A stretch of DNA of 64,000 nucleotides from the IMG/VR virus record IMGVR_UViG_3300029266_001112, positions 1 to 64,000 of that record; one strand, 5' to 3'. Below the pieces are notes generated by a model, which saw only the letters and a list, made by a program, of their open reading frames with translations, did no database searches and was not told the DNA's origin. Position 1 is the first letter of the stretch. Each line of letters starts with the position of its first letter. This stretch comes from a virus. Positions 54,255 to 63,563 of this stretch are shown here, piece by piece. A program made the position numbers and the translations under genes.

Positions 54255-56953
54255 TGCCGATTGAAGATACTGTATATTACGATTCTGATGGCAAAAAGTT
54301 TCAGTTATATATTAACGGAAGTTACCAAACAATTGGTGCTGTTCATTTGGATGCTATCAATACAGAAAATAATAATGGAATATACACAATAAACTTCGAC
54401 TCAGCATACGACATCACACTTGATCCTTATCAACCAATGTTGAGTTTAACTCCACAAGATTCGGATGCTAATCCTATTACTTGGTCTGTCACAAAAGTGT
54501 TTGACTTGACCCCAACATCTATCAACCCAAATAGTTTAGGTTCTGTAGAAAGATCAATATCAAAAGTTAGTGGAGTGGGAACTTCTTGGACGATATCTCC
54601 GACTGCAACTTTTTCAGATTCTCACACAATTGCTTTAGAAAGAGAAGCAACCGATGTTTTTAAAGTTACAGGAAAAATATCTACAGCACATAATAAGAGT
54701 GGTTTGCCAAAATCTGGAAATTTGGATTCTATCGAATTTTGGGATAATGAGTTTAGATTCTTTATAGATTATAATTTAGAAATGGCGCATATTAGTGATA
54801 TTAATGCTCCAGAATATTTAAAATACGTTGGTTTGGGTTCTCCTGATGTTAAATATAAAGCAACATCTTTTCAAACAACCAAAAGAACATTAGGCACCGA
54901 TTGCCAAGGGATCGTATTCAATGATGTAGATTCTTCACTATCTGGTAAAAAATTATTTGCGGTTAACAACTCTTCAAGCGGAAGAACCATAGATCAATAC
55001 AATATTGCAGATTCTTATGATATTAGTTTGATTTTGTCGGCAACTACAGCAGATAGATCATTAAATATATACAATAATTTAGGGGTTTCCAATTCTATTA
55101 CAGAAGCAGTAAATTCTAGTAATTTGACTGGTTTAGATTTTAACGATTCTGGCAATAGGTTATTTTTAGCAGATGCTGGTCATAATAACATATATCAATA
55201 TAATCTTGTCAATCCATATGATTTGGATTCTTTTGCTCTCTATGAGACCGATTACTTTGAACATGTGAATGTTAATACGCCAGTAAACCCATCACAAAGT
55301 GCTGGGCATAATATACGTAATTACCAGTGGTATTGGTACTATTGGCAGTCCATTCCAATATGGTCTCCACCAGCGAATATATATGACATAACCTCTACCA
55401 CACATCTATCAGGCGATGGAAAACATTACTATATGATGGATGCTGATGGGATTCGACAATTCGATTTGCTTGCGGCAGATAATTTAAATACTGCAAGTTA
55501 TAAAGGTCAATTTAATATTCGAGAATTTTCCCACACGGTTTCTTACTCAAACCCTAACGGCAGATTTGAGTATGTTAGATATGGTCAACCAATCATTACA
55601 TTTACTAACACAACTTCCAGAATAACGCAATATTTTTCTGAACGGACCACTAAAACTGGTACGCGCTGGCGGTTTAATTTTGGTCAATTCCCCTCATACA
55701 GAAATGCTGGACATTTTAGTACGACACCGCTAGGATTTTCAGTTAGTGGGGTTTTCTACATAACTGGTTACAGATTTTTGTCAGAATTTGTGCATTCTGC
55801 TTATCCACAGTGTTTTACATTGTCGGATGATGGAACGAAAATGTATATTGTTTGGGGATGTTGCTACAATAGAGGAATATTGAATCAATACACGTTAAGT
55901 ACTCCCTATGATATAACGACTGCGACAAGCATTTATAGGGCATCACATGGTATTGGATCGAAGAGTCCAGATGTTGATAATGTGACAGAATCAAAATTAT
56001 ATGGTGCTTGGGGAATAGAAATCAAACCAGATGGCACATCTATGTTCGTATGGGATAATGATACAAATTATGTGTATGAATTTACAATGACAACACCATA
56101 TGATATCTCAACTATACCAACAGATGCTAACGTAATTCAACCTTGGAGTGAAGTTTATACGAGAAAATCACCGCAAGCAGTCATGTCTCCAAGAGCAAAA
56201 CATTTTAAAATGAATAGAAGTGGGACAAAATATTATCTTTCAAATGCTGTAGCAACAAGACAGTATTCTATGTCCACTGCATACGATATATCGACTGCTG
56301 TGTTTGAGGTTGAAAGATCAGCATTAGGAAGTACTAATGTCTCAAACAACAGTGGGTTTGAACTTAATAGTGTTGAGACAGCAATATATCTCGCTGATCC
56401 TACAAATGATAGAATTTCATCATTTCAACTTACTGCTAGTTCTTCAGCAAATAATGACAGTGCAGATTTAGGTTCAGCAGTAGAAATACATCATCAAAAA
56501 TTCTTGAATTTGGACTCTCATTTTACAGCAAATACTGTAAGTGATGTATTACTAACTTCTGATGGAAAGAAGATGTATGTATCTGAAAAATCTACTAATA
56601 AAGTCCATAGATATAATCTTGCAGATTCAAATGAAGTGTATAGTGCCGTATACGATTCTGCCTTTTCAACTGGGTATAGTGGACTTACTGGAATGGTACT
56701 AAATGATTCTGAAAACAAAATGATAGTCTCTCTTGGAACAAGTTCTAGGGGTTATCTCAGAGAATACACAATTGCAAACCCACTATCAAGTAGCACATTC
56801 AATACTAATGAATATTTGTTGACAGGTAACTACAACGGAAATATAACAGATGTTCATTTTAAAAATGATGGTAGTGAATTTATTACAATAGGTGATGGTG
56901 GTGGATTAGACATATATTCTACAAGAAATAATTTTGTGATTAAACCTATATAA
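54254..56953 (+). CDS. Beta-propeller virion protein, 899 residues
   Basis: The protein contains propeller blade repeats: GIVFNDVDSSLSGKKLFAVNN with IDQYNIADSYDIS, GLDFNDSGNRLFLADAGHNNIYQYNLVNPYDL, FTLSDDGTKMYIVWG with LNQYTLSTPYDIT, IEIKPDGTSMFVWDNDTNYVYEFTMTTPYDIS, MVLNDSENKMIVSL. The blade formula LSxDGxKMYV...VxQYxLsxPYDis is frequent in marine phage virion proteins. A 120-residue N-terminal region and a tail-like segment precede it. Likely a receptor-binding or glycan-binding part of the particle. TAATG overlap with the preceding gene. Confidence 0.78.
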   Translation: MPIEDTVYYDSDGKKFQLYINGSYQTIGAVHLDAINTENNNGIYTINFDSAYDITLDPYQPMLSLTPQDSDANPITWSVTKVFDLTPTSINPNSLGSVERSISKVSGVGTSWTISPTATFSDSHTIALEREATDVFKVTGKISTAHNKSGLPKSGNLDSIEFWDNEFRFFIDYNLEMAHISDINAPEYLKYVGLGSPDVKYKATSFQTTKRTLGTDCQGIVFNDVDSSLSGKKLFAVNNSSSGRTIDQYNIADSYDISLILSATTADRSLNIYNNLGVSNSITEAVNSSNLTGLDFNDSGNRLFLADAGHNNIYQYNLVNPYDLDSFALYETDYFEHVNVNTPVNPSQSAGHNIRNYQWYWYYWQSIPIWSPPANIYDITSTTHLSGDGKHYYMMDADGIRQFDLLAADNLNTASYKGQFNIREFSHTVSYSNPNGRFEYVRYGQPIITFTNTTSRITQYFSERTTKTGTRWRFNFGQFPSYRNAGHFSTTPLGFSVSGVFYITGYRFLSEFVHSAYPQCFTLSDDGTKMYIVWGCCYNRGILNQYTLSTPYDITTATSIYRASHGIGSKSPDVDNVTESKLYGAWGIEIKPDGTSMFVWDNDTNYVYEFTMTTPYDISTIPTDANVIQPWSEVYTRKSPQAVMSPRAKHFKMNRSGTKYYLSNAVATRQYSMSTAYDISTAVFEVERSALGSTNVSNNSGFELNSVETAIYLADPTNDRISSFQLTASSSANNDSADLGSAVEIHHQKFLNLDSHFTANTVSDVLLTSDGKKMYVSEKSTNKVHRYNLADSNEVYSAVYDSAFSTGYSGLTGMVLNDSENKMIVSLGTSSRGYLREYTIANPLSSSTFNTNEYLLTGNYNGNITDVHFKNDGSEFITIGDGGGLDIYSTRNNFVIKPI

Positions 56954-56964
56954 AACATAATTAT

Positions 56965-56972
56965 TATAAATA
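56965..56972 (+). promoter_or_regulatory. T4-type late promoter TATAAATA before the cupredoxin-containing gene
   Basis: Octamer in the 47-base gap after the propeller gene, 36 bases before the ATG. Confidence 0.85.
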
Positions 56973-57000
56973 GTAGTGAATAAATTAAGGATAAACGGTT

Positions 57001-58785
57001 ATGCCAACAAAAGGAAGATCATTAGCAAATGGTGAGTTCGTCGGGAATTTTATTCCTGATGCTGATAGTTCCAGAGATTTGGGATCAACTGTTAGAAAAT
57101 GGAAATCTTTACATCTAAGCGGTAACACTCTATTCTTAGGTGATAGTGGGTCTATTTCAGCAGGTGCTGGTGGCGCTATTGCAATGGCATCTATGAAAAT
57201 TGGTACTGGCGCAAATGCTGTTACGTTAGAAGCAAGTGCGAGTGGTAAACTAGAAACGAAATCAACAGTTGATGGTGTTGAGCAAGCATCAGTTCCCGCT
57301 GTTGAAAATATTGAACAACTTAGTAATGTAGATTTGACTATTCAAGAAGAAGTTTTAGCAATTCAAGTTGCAGACCCAACTGCTGGTCATGGAACTGCTT
57401 GGTTGTGGACATGGTTAACTAGTTCTTTGCCATACGCAAGATCACCAATTACAAATGTTATTCAAACAACTGTACCGCTCTATATGAAAGGTACATATCA
57501 AATCAACAACTTTGCGAATACTCAATATGGAAGTATGACGCAAACACATACGTTCAAATTGAAGTGGATTGATGGTGCTGGAGATCAAAATCTAGTGAGT
57601 TGGCCAACAACTACAACAGTAGATCATACTCACGCAAGTATCAATGGTGGCGCATCAACCTCAGTACAAAGATTAGCATTCAGTGTACCAGAATCAATTA
57701 CACCACCTACTTTAGTTGCCCCAACTATTGCTTATACAGTCGGGTATGTTTCTGGTGCATATACTTTTACTGGTACTCAATCTGGCAGCAACCCAGAATT
57801 AGGACCATTACGTAGAGGTGGAACATACACCTTCAACTTAACTGCAAGTGGACACCCATTTTATCTAACAACAGACAATGGCACAAACTATGTTGCTGGC
57901 AGTTATGTGGGAGAATATACATCAGGAGTAACAGGTTCAAGAAGTGAAACTGGGGCGGTAACATTTGTAGTTCCAGCAGACGCACCAAACACACTATATT
58001 ATCAATGTGGAGTCCACAGTGCTATGGGTGGAACTATGGTTATTAAAGATTTGGCAGTAGAAACAAACGATAATGGAAATTATATAATTTATGGGCAACA
58101 CTCGCAAGAAGGACACAAAAATGCAATAGAACTGCGTCCAATCCCATCACTAGTAAATCAAATGTGTTTAGTGTATGATGAAACAAACTCTAAGTTTGTT
58201 CCTCAAGATATGGCAACGTATGTTGAGAATACACCATCATTTAAAAATAAAATCAAAGAGGTTGCTGGAACTGCGACATTGGTTGCACCAGATGGCACAT
58301 CCTTAGTTGCCTCTGTAAAAATTTATAGTGATGCGTCATATCTTCCAGGAGTTGGAAACGTGAATGGAGACTTGGCATTTGCAGAAGATACTAATACAAT
58401 GCATATTTTTAAATCTGGCACTGGGTGGGTTACTGCTGTCGCTTCTGCTGCTGGAATTTCGGTAGAAAATTATGTCAATCTAAAACAAGCAGGTGCATTA
58501 ACACTTACTACAGGAACTAAAAGATGGTATGCTCCCAAAGGTATCACTATCAATAAAATTATTGCAAGAGTTATCACAGCGCCTGATGGTGCCGCAATAA
58601 ATATGACAGTAAAGAAAAATGGCGCATCTGGAGCAACTTTAGTAATTGCAGATGCTGGAACAAAGATTATAAATAGTTCGCCCGCTATTACAATGGTAGA
58701 AGACGATTATTTAACATTCGATATAACACAAATTGGTAGCACTACAGCAGGATCTGATCTTACTGTTACGTTTACATATTCATAA
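57001..58785 (+). CDS. Virion protein with cupredoxin-like domain, 594 residues
   Basis: The N-terminus DADSSRDLGSTVRKWKSLHLSGNTLFLGD is the fibre module also found in the giant fibre. Residues about 250-350 form a cupredoxin-like domain: GGTYTFNLTASGHPFYL with His285, then TFVVPADAPNTLYYQCGVHSAMGG with Cys336, His339 and Met342, the CxxHxxM spacing of amicyanin-type blue copper sites. Such domains occur in marine bacterial and phage proteins; copper binding in a virion is not established. The C-terminal part (residues about 440-594) has a beta-rich end with KRWYAPKGITINKIIARV resembling a phage-tip domain. Expressed from the late promoter upstream; ribosome binding site AAGGAT. Confidence 0.75.
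   Translation: MPTKGRSLANGEFVGNFIPDADSSRDLGSTVRKWKSLHLSGNTLFLGDSGSISAGAGGAIAMASMKIGTGANAVTLEASASGKLETKSTVDGVEQASVPAVENIEQLSNVDLTIQEEVLAIQVADPTAGHGTAWLWTWLTSSLPYARSPITNVIQTTVPLYMKGTYQINNFANTQYGSMTQTHTFKLKWIDGAGDQNLVSWPTTTTVDHTHASINGGASTSVQRLAFSVPESITPPTLVAPTIAYTVGYVSGAYTFTGTQSGSNPELGPLRRGGTYTFNLTASGHPFYLTTDNGTNYVAGSYVGEYTSGVTGSRSETGAVTFVVPADAPNTLYYQCGVHSAMGGTMVIKDLAVETNDNGNYIIYGQHSQEGHKNAIELRPIPSLVNQMCLVYDETNSKFVPQDMATYVENTPSFKNKIKEVAGTATLVAPDGTSLVASVKIYSDASYLPGVGNVNGDLAFAEDTNTMHIFKSGTGWVTAVASAAGISVENYVNLKQAGALTLTTGTKRWYAPKGITINKIIARVITAPDGAAINMTVKKNGASGATLVIADAGTKIINSSPAITMVEDDYLTFDITQIGSTTAGSDLTVTFTYS
58668..58675 (+). promoter_or_regulatory. Possible internal late promoter before the 92-residue gene
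   Basis: Exact TATAAATA inside the end of the cupredoxin-containing gene, 130 bases before the next start. Confidence 0.4.
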
Positions 58786-58797
58786 GAGGACAACAAA

Positions 58798-59076
58798 ATG
58801 GCATTAACTGATGCAGAAAAATTAGCAGTTAGACAAAGGCATGGTCTCGTTGAATCTGAAGATTCAATGAATTATATTGCTGACTTCAAAGTGTACAAGT
58901 ATAAAGCAGACACGACTTTGGACGAAGCGCATATGCATTGCGATTATATTGTTGAGAATATGGATGATAACCTACAAATGATAATGTCTTTACGTTCTCC
59001 ATTAGAAATTATTACTATTGGTGTAAGTTCGTTAAAAGACGATGATAATGTATGGACAGAATGGACGGGAGGATAA
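58798..59076 (+). CDS. Small acidic protein, 92 residues
   Basis: AAGAGGACAACAAA ahead of the ATG gives a ribosome binding site. The sequence (TDAEKLAVRQRHGLVESEDSMNYIADFKVYKYKADTT, then HMHCDYIVENMDDNLQMIMSLRSPLEI) is compact, acidic and without recognisable motif. Its stop lies just before the next start. Function unknown; by position a virion or assembly factor. Confidence 0.6.
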   Translation: MALTDAEKLAVRQRHGLVESEDSMNYIADFKVYKYKADTTLDEAHMHCDYIVENMDDNLQMIMSLRSPLEIITIGVSSLKDDDNVWTEWTGG

Positions 59077-59080
59077 TATA

Positions 59081-60250
59081 ATGGCATATGCAAAATTTAC
59101 ACCAAGGAACCCAACATCCGCAACATCATACGATGTACGCGATATGATGTTTAGTATACAAGACTTTGTATTAGGCCAGAATTGGAAAACTGACGCCAAA
59201 GCTAATGGTAATACTGGATTTAGTGGTCCAGCAGGAACTTCTGCTGGGACATTCCCACCATCAGGAAACTATTACAGCACATCAACTACAGGTGCAGGCG
59301 CAGATGGGTCATTTACTTTTTATAAAAAACATTATGCACATGCACAATTTCCTTCGGCACCTGCTTTAAAGTTTGTTTTAAGAGCAGACGGGAGTGACGG
59401 ATGGAGAATACACGCATATGATAAAAACGGTGCCAACATATCGCCAAATACCAATCCTGGCACTGGCATTGGTGGACATACAACTGTCAGTTATAACGGA
59501 GTTCCAGCACAATACGGGGGATACGGATCGTCCTTAGATTCAGTTCATATAATTTGTAACGACACTACTTTTGCAATTAAAATAGTAAGTGGCGGTGCTA
59601 ATGGCGAGAACACCCCAACTACTATTGATCATGGTTGGACTGTTATTACTGATCTTGAGTATTCACCAACAATAGACCTTTGGGCATACGGTGTAGACTC
59701 TACATATTGTCCTACTACGTTTGTTCACACTGCTTGGATGAATGTTATGAGTAATCCAACTCCTACTACCACTGGTGGTAATTATGCTCACTTTGGAGTT
59801 TGTCAACCTAGATATATAGATGCACTTGGTACTGTAAGAACTGGAACTACTTCTCCGCTTAATGGGATGAGTCATATGGGATCGTATTCATTAGTAAATG
59901 AACGGTGGTCTACATTTGATCCATCCCCTGCTTTCAGACAAGACAGTTTTGCCACTGCTGGAACCGACAGTCCAGCACACATGTTAGTACCATGTACTTT
60001 CATTGGTCAGCAAAGAATGTCTTATGCTAATGGAGCATCTACCGCAGATTTGCATAAGAATCCAAGGCGTGGTAGAATGATGAATTTCTATAGAACAACC
60101 GATGATTGTGCAAGTGATGGAGATGTAATAGTAGAAGGTTCTACTAGATATAGAATAATGAAACCACATATGACAGGAAATTATCAAGGATATATTGCTA
60201 ATGTTAAAGCATGTTATGCATTTCCTGAAGATAATGTTCCATACGCATAA
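59081..60250 (+). CDS. Putative virion tip protein, 389 residues
   Basis: ATG at 59081 preceded by GGGAGGATAATATA; an in-frame start at 59042 would overlap the previous gene and lacks such a site. The protein begins AYAKFTPRNPTSATSYDVRDMMFSIQDFVLG and has a glycine/serine-rich beta-type middle with AYDKNGANISPN, DHGWTVITDLEY and a C-terminal RYRIMKPHMTGNYQGYIANVKACYAF segment. Such proteins are found among virion genes of marine phages but I know no function. Confidence 0.6.
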   Translation: MAYAKFTPRNPTSATSYDVRDMMFSIQDFVLGQNWKTDAKANGNTGFSGPAGTSAGTFPPSGNYYSTSTTGAGADGSFTFYKKHYAHAQFPSAPALKFVLRADGSDGWRIHAYDKNGANISPNTNPGTGIGGHTTVSYNGVPAQYGGYGSSLDSVHIICNDTTFAIKIVSGGANGENTPTTIDHGWTVITDLEYSPTIDLWAYGVDSTYCPTTFVHTAWMNVMSNPTPTTTGGNYAHFGVCQPRYIDALGTVRTGTTSPLNGMSHMGSYSLVNERWSTFDPSPAFRQDSFATAGTDSPAHMLVPCTFIGQQRMSYANGASTADLHKNPRRGRMMNFYRTTDDCASDGDVIVEGSTRYRIMKPHMTGNYQGYIANVKACYAFPEDNVPYA

Positions 60251-60267
60251 AAGTAGGGTAAAATAAA

Positions 60268-60486
60268 ATGGCAGCAGTAATGGCGTATGTTAATAGTCTT
60301 GATAGTTCTTCGGAAGGCGTAGCATTTATACTCAATAGTAATGGTGTAATGCTTAATAGTCTTGATAGTGCTTCGGAAGGTGTGGCACTCAATAGTCTGA
60401 TTAATGCTGTCAAGGTTATAAATTTTGCTGGTGAATCAAGCGCAGCACCAACTGGTGCGGGCGCGCAGGCGTGGTCAGATGGATAA
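60268..60486 (+). CDS. Small protein with duplicated SLDSxSEGVA repeat
   Basis: 72 residues, ATG after AGTAGGGTAAAATAAA. Contains two copies of NSLDSxSEGVA coded by near-identical stretches starting at 60292 and 60355 (63-base spacing), then NSLINAVKVINFAGESSAAP. Repeat structure and reading frame support a real gene, but it could also be a remnant. It ends before the late promoter of the neck genes. Confidence 0.5.
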   Translation: MAAVMAYVNSLDSSSEGVAFILNSNGVMLNSLDSASEGVALNSLINAVKVINFAGESSAAPTGAGAQAWSDG

Positions 60487-60523
60487 TTCTTAAAATAGGA
60501 CAAATAGTTAAGATGAAAATCGC

Positions 60524-60531
60524 TATAAATA
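60524..60531 (+). promoter_or_regulatory. T4-type late promoter TATAAATA before gp13
   Basis: Octamer in the 77-base gap, 40 bases before the gp13 ATG, with AGTAGGAAAACC as the ribosome binding site. Confidence 0.85.
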
Positions 60532-60563
60532 GAAGTAAATGAACTATTTAAGTAGGAAAACCA

Positions 60564-61322
60564 ATGGCATCAAATAGACCTAATACCAGAGATGAATTGA
60601 TAGATTACTGTTTGCGGAGATTAGGTGCGCCAGTAATTGAAATCAATGTTGCGTTAGATCAAGTAGAAGATCGTGTTGATGATGCTTTTGATTTTTATCA
60701 AGAATTTCATTCTGATGCTACGCATAGAACATATCTAAAACATTTAGTAACGTCTACAGATGTTACTAATAAATATATCCCAATACCTTCAAGTGTAATT
60801 TATGTCACAAAACTATTTCCAGTGATCACTGCTGGTAACAGTTCAAACTTCTTTGATATCAAATACCAAATGATGCTGAATGATGTCGCTGATATGGGTA
60901 GTTTTATTGGCGATTTAATGTACTATGAGCAAATGCAACAACATCTAGCACTTATTGATACAAAACTAAATGGTGTGCCTCAAGTTGGATATTCGCGGCG
61001 AGAAAATAAACTTAATATTCATGGTGAGTGGCAAAATGGAGATATAAAAGCAGGTGATTATTTGGTCGTAGAAGCACTACAAATTGTCAATCCAGATACG
61101 AACACTTCCATTTATGATGATAGATTTCTAAAAGACTATACTACTGCTTTGATAAAAATCCAGTGGGGATCAAATTTAATCAAGTTTGAAGGTATGGTAT
61201 TACCTGGAGGTGCCACATTAAATGGTAGACAAATTTATGATGATGCTTTATTGGAGAGAGATAGACTTGAAGAGCGAATGCGTCTTGAACAAGAAATGCC
61301 GCCAGATTTTATGGTGGGTTAA
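60564..61322 (+). CDS. 13: Neck protein gp13
   Basis: 252 residues. The N-terminus NTRDELIDYCLRRLGAPVIEINVALDQVEDRVDDAFDFYQEFH and the middle NKYIPIPSSVIYVTKLFPV match the gp13 neck family, which with gp14 closes the filled head and forms the connector to the tail. DDRFLKDYTTALIKIQWGSNLIKFEGMVLPGGATLNG is a further conserved block. Confidence 0.93.
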   Translation: MASNRPNTRDELIDYCLRRLGAPVIEINVALDQVEDRVDDAFDFYQEFHSDATHRTYLKHLVTSTDVTNKYIPIPSSVIYVTKLFPVITAGNSSNFFDIKYQMMLNDVADMGSFIGDLMYYEQMQQHLALIDTKLNGVPQVGYSRRENKLNIHGEWQNGDIKAGDYLVVEALQIVNPDTNTSIYDDRFLKDYTTALIKIQWGSNLIKFEGMVLPGGATLNGRQIYDDALLERDRLEERMRLEQEMPPDFMVG

Positions 61323-61325
61323 AAT

Positions 61326-61928
61326 ATGACAACTAATCATTATATTTCCCAATCAGTAAAAAGTGAACAAAACCTCTATGAAGATATTATCATAGAGTCA
61401 CTAAAAACTTATGGACAAGATGTTTATTATTTGCCCAGAAGCATTGTAAATGAGAACAAGGTTTTTGGAGATGATATTCCATCAGCATTCAACTCTTCAT
61501 ATAAAATAGAAATGTATATTGAAAACAGTGAAGGATTCGATGGGGAAGGTGATTTGTTCACAAAGTTTGGCGTTGAAATACGTGATGCTGCAACATTTAT
61601 AGTTTCTCGCAGAAGATGGGGCGGTCTTGTTAATCAATCAAGTAATGATATAGATCAAATTGAACGTCCTGCTGAAGGCGATTTAATATATCTCCCACTA
61701 TCAAAGTCCATGTTTGAAATTATGCATGTCGAACATGAATCACCATTTTATCAATTGAGTAATCTACCAACATATAAAATGAGATGTGAATTATTTGTAT
61801 ATAATGATGAGACTTTCGACACATCACTTTCAAGTCTGAATGAAATTGAAATTTCTGGTGCATATGCATATGATCTTACTCTTAAAGTTCCAAAAGCAGC
61901 AACTGCAACTGCTAGTCTTACAGCATAG
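61326..61928 (+). CDS. 14: Neck protein gp14, core part
   Basis: 200 residues. Family features: LYEDIIIESLKTYGQDVYYLPRSIV, FGDDIPSAF, YKIEMYIENSEGFDGEGDLFTKFG, AEGDLIYLPLSKSMFEIMHVEHESPFYQLSNLPTYKMRCELFVY. T4 gp14 is 256 residues; this ORF ends early, before the C-terminal tail, which seems to reappear on the next gene's product. It works with gp13 at the head-tail neck. Confidence 0.9.
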   Translation: MTTNHYISQSVKSEQNLYEDIIIESLKTYGQDVYYLPRSIVNENKVFGDDIPSAFNSSYKIEMYIENSEGFDGEGDLFTKFGVEIRDAATFIVSRRRWGGLVNQSSNDIDQIERPAEGDLIYLPLSKSMFEIMHVEHESPFYQLSNLPTYKMRCELFVYNDETFDTSLSSLNEIEISGAYAYDLTLKVPKAATATASLTA

Positions 61929-61940
61929 GAGAGTATCATA

Positions 61941-63563
61941 ATGGCATCAATTGGATCAATATTAATGGACAGTGTAGGTTATGGGTACGACTCTTTTGCT
62001 GTTGTGAAAATCTCAAAACCTAATATGCCCATAATAAAACCAGTTTTAACCGCAAATGTATCTAATACATCTATTTCTAGTGTTGGGGTATCTAGAGCGG
62101 GTTCCTATTACATAGTTACACCTGTGCTTACTATTCCAGCACCATCAGACTCCAGCAACAAATTGGCGATAGTTGCACCTTCTATAACCAACCCAATCCA
62201 AGCATCTAATAAAGTAACTGGATTATCGGTAACAAATGCTGGAAAGTTTTATGATAGCAGTGGTGCTACGACAATTACTATTTCAGCACCCACAGGAGAT
62301 AGTGACAAATTAGCAATAATTGCACCTTCTATAACTGCTGGCAAGGTAAGCGCATTATCGATAACAAATGATGGTAAACTTTACGATAGTTCTACACCAC
62401 CAACAATTGTTATTTCAACACCTACAGGAGATAGTGATAAGCAAGCAACAATATCGTTGCAATATGATAGTGCTAATGGTAATGTATCTGGAATATCAGT
62501 ACTAAGTAATGGTAAACTTTACGATAGTAGTGGAATTGTGACAATTACTATTTCAGCACACGATTCTGCTGGGGGTACAACCGCGACAGCAGTTCCAGTA
62601 ATAGTTGATAATAGAATTTCTAGTATTACAATTACAGAATCTGGGAGTGGATATACAAGCACACCAACAGCAACTATTGCGGCACCAACACTGTCGTTAT
62701 CAAATTTTATAGCAACGGGAACATTAACAACAGCAAATAATAGAGTGAACTCTGTTGTAATTACAAACTCTGGAGACTTTTACACACATGCTCCAACTGT
62801 TACAGTTTCTGCACCAACCCTTTCTTTGAGTGATTTTAATGCTACTGCTAACGCAATTGTGGTAAACAATGTATTAGATTCCGCAAGAATTACAGACTCT
62901 GGAGACTTTTACACACATGCTCCAACTGTTACAGTTTCTGCCGCAACAAAAACTGCTACTGATTTTACAGCAACTGGTATAGTTTTAATGAATCAGGATG
63001 ATAGTGGAAATAGTCTAGCATCAGTGAATATGACAAATACTGGTAGATTTTACACAACTGTACCAATCGTCACAGTAGACAGCGCAACAGGCGACAGTGA
63101 TTACTTTAGAGCAGTAGGATTTGCAAATTACAATTTGTCTGCACGTACAATTTCTAGTATATCAATAACTAAGAAGGGGAAATATTATAATTCAGATGTG
63201 ACCCCTGTAGTAACTATTGCAGCACCTCCTTTAGCATCTTTTGCTGTTGGTGAAAAGGTAACACATAAGTTACCAAATACAACTTTGCACGGTGAAGTGA
63301 GCGCATATGATCCAGTTTTAGGTAAACTATCTCTTATTCATGTCGGTGCTGCTGATGGAGAATACCATACGTTTACACCATCGACAGACTCTGATATTGT
63401 GGGTGCTGGTGGGTCTAAAGGTGGAATTATTAGTGTTTTCGAAAATAATAAAATATCCTCGAATGAGCAGAACGAAGAATTTGCCGCGAATGTTTCTGGC
63501 ACTACACTAGGTTTCTTGGACTTCTCAGAAACAAATCCATTTGGTGATCCAGGAGACACATAA
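61941..63563 (+). CDS. Repeat-containing neck/tail protein ending in a gp14-like tail
   Basis: 540 residues. Residues about 40-400 are repeats of the type SVxNxGxFYxxAPTVTVSAPT (a beta-strand unit of phage fibres); two copies at 62761 and 62890 are nearly identical over about 52 bases. The C-terminal 30 residues (VSGTTLGFLDFSETNPFGDPGDT) fit the acidic end of gp14 in related phages as I recall it. So the protein may be a split-off and extended gp14 C-terminus, or a neck fibre (whisker-like). The TAA overlaps the ATG of gp15 (TAATG). Confidence 0.6.
   Translation: MASIGSILMDSVGYGYDSFAVVKISKPNMPIIKPVLTANVSNTSISSVGVSRAGSYYIVTPVLTIPAPSDSSNKLAIVAPSITNPIQASNKVTGLSVTNAGKFYDSSGATTITISAPTGDSDKLAIIAPSITAGKVSALSITNDGKLYDSSTPPTIVISTPTGDSDKQATISLQYDSANGNVSGISVLSNGKLYDSSGIVTITISAHDSAGGTTATAVPVIVDNRISSITITESGSGYTSTPTATIAAPTLSLSNFIATGTLTTANNRVNSVVITNSGDFYTHAPTVTVSAPTLSLSDFNATANAIVVNNVLDSARITDSGDFYTHAPTVTVSAATKTATDFTATGIVLMNQDDSGNSLASVNMTNTGRFYTTVPIVTVDSATGDSDYFRAVGFANYNLSARTISSISITKKGKYYNSDVTPVVTIAAPPLASFAVGEKVTHKLPNTTLHGEVSAYDPVLGKLSLIHVGAADGEYHTFTPSTDSDIVGAGGSKGGIISVFENNKISSNEQNEEFAANVSGTTLGFLDFSETNPFGDPGDT

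Noticed and set aside
59042-59080. Earlier start for the 389-residue virion protein
   Set aside because: GGGAGGAT is placed for ATG 59081; the upstream start lies inside the previous gene without such a site.
1262-63559. Many minus-strand and alternative-frame open frames of 60-160 residues
   Set aside because: They lie antisense to or out of frame with strongly supported genes, have no recognisable motifs and reflect the codon composition of the real frames.
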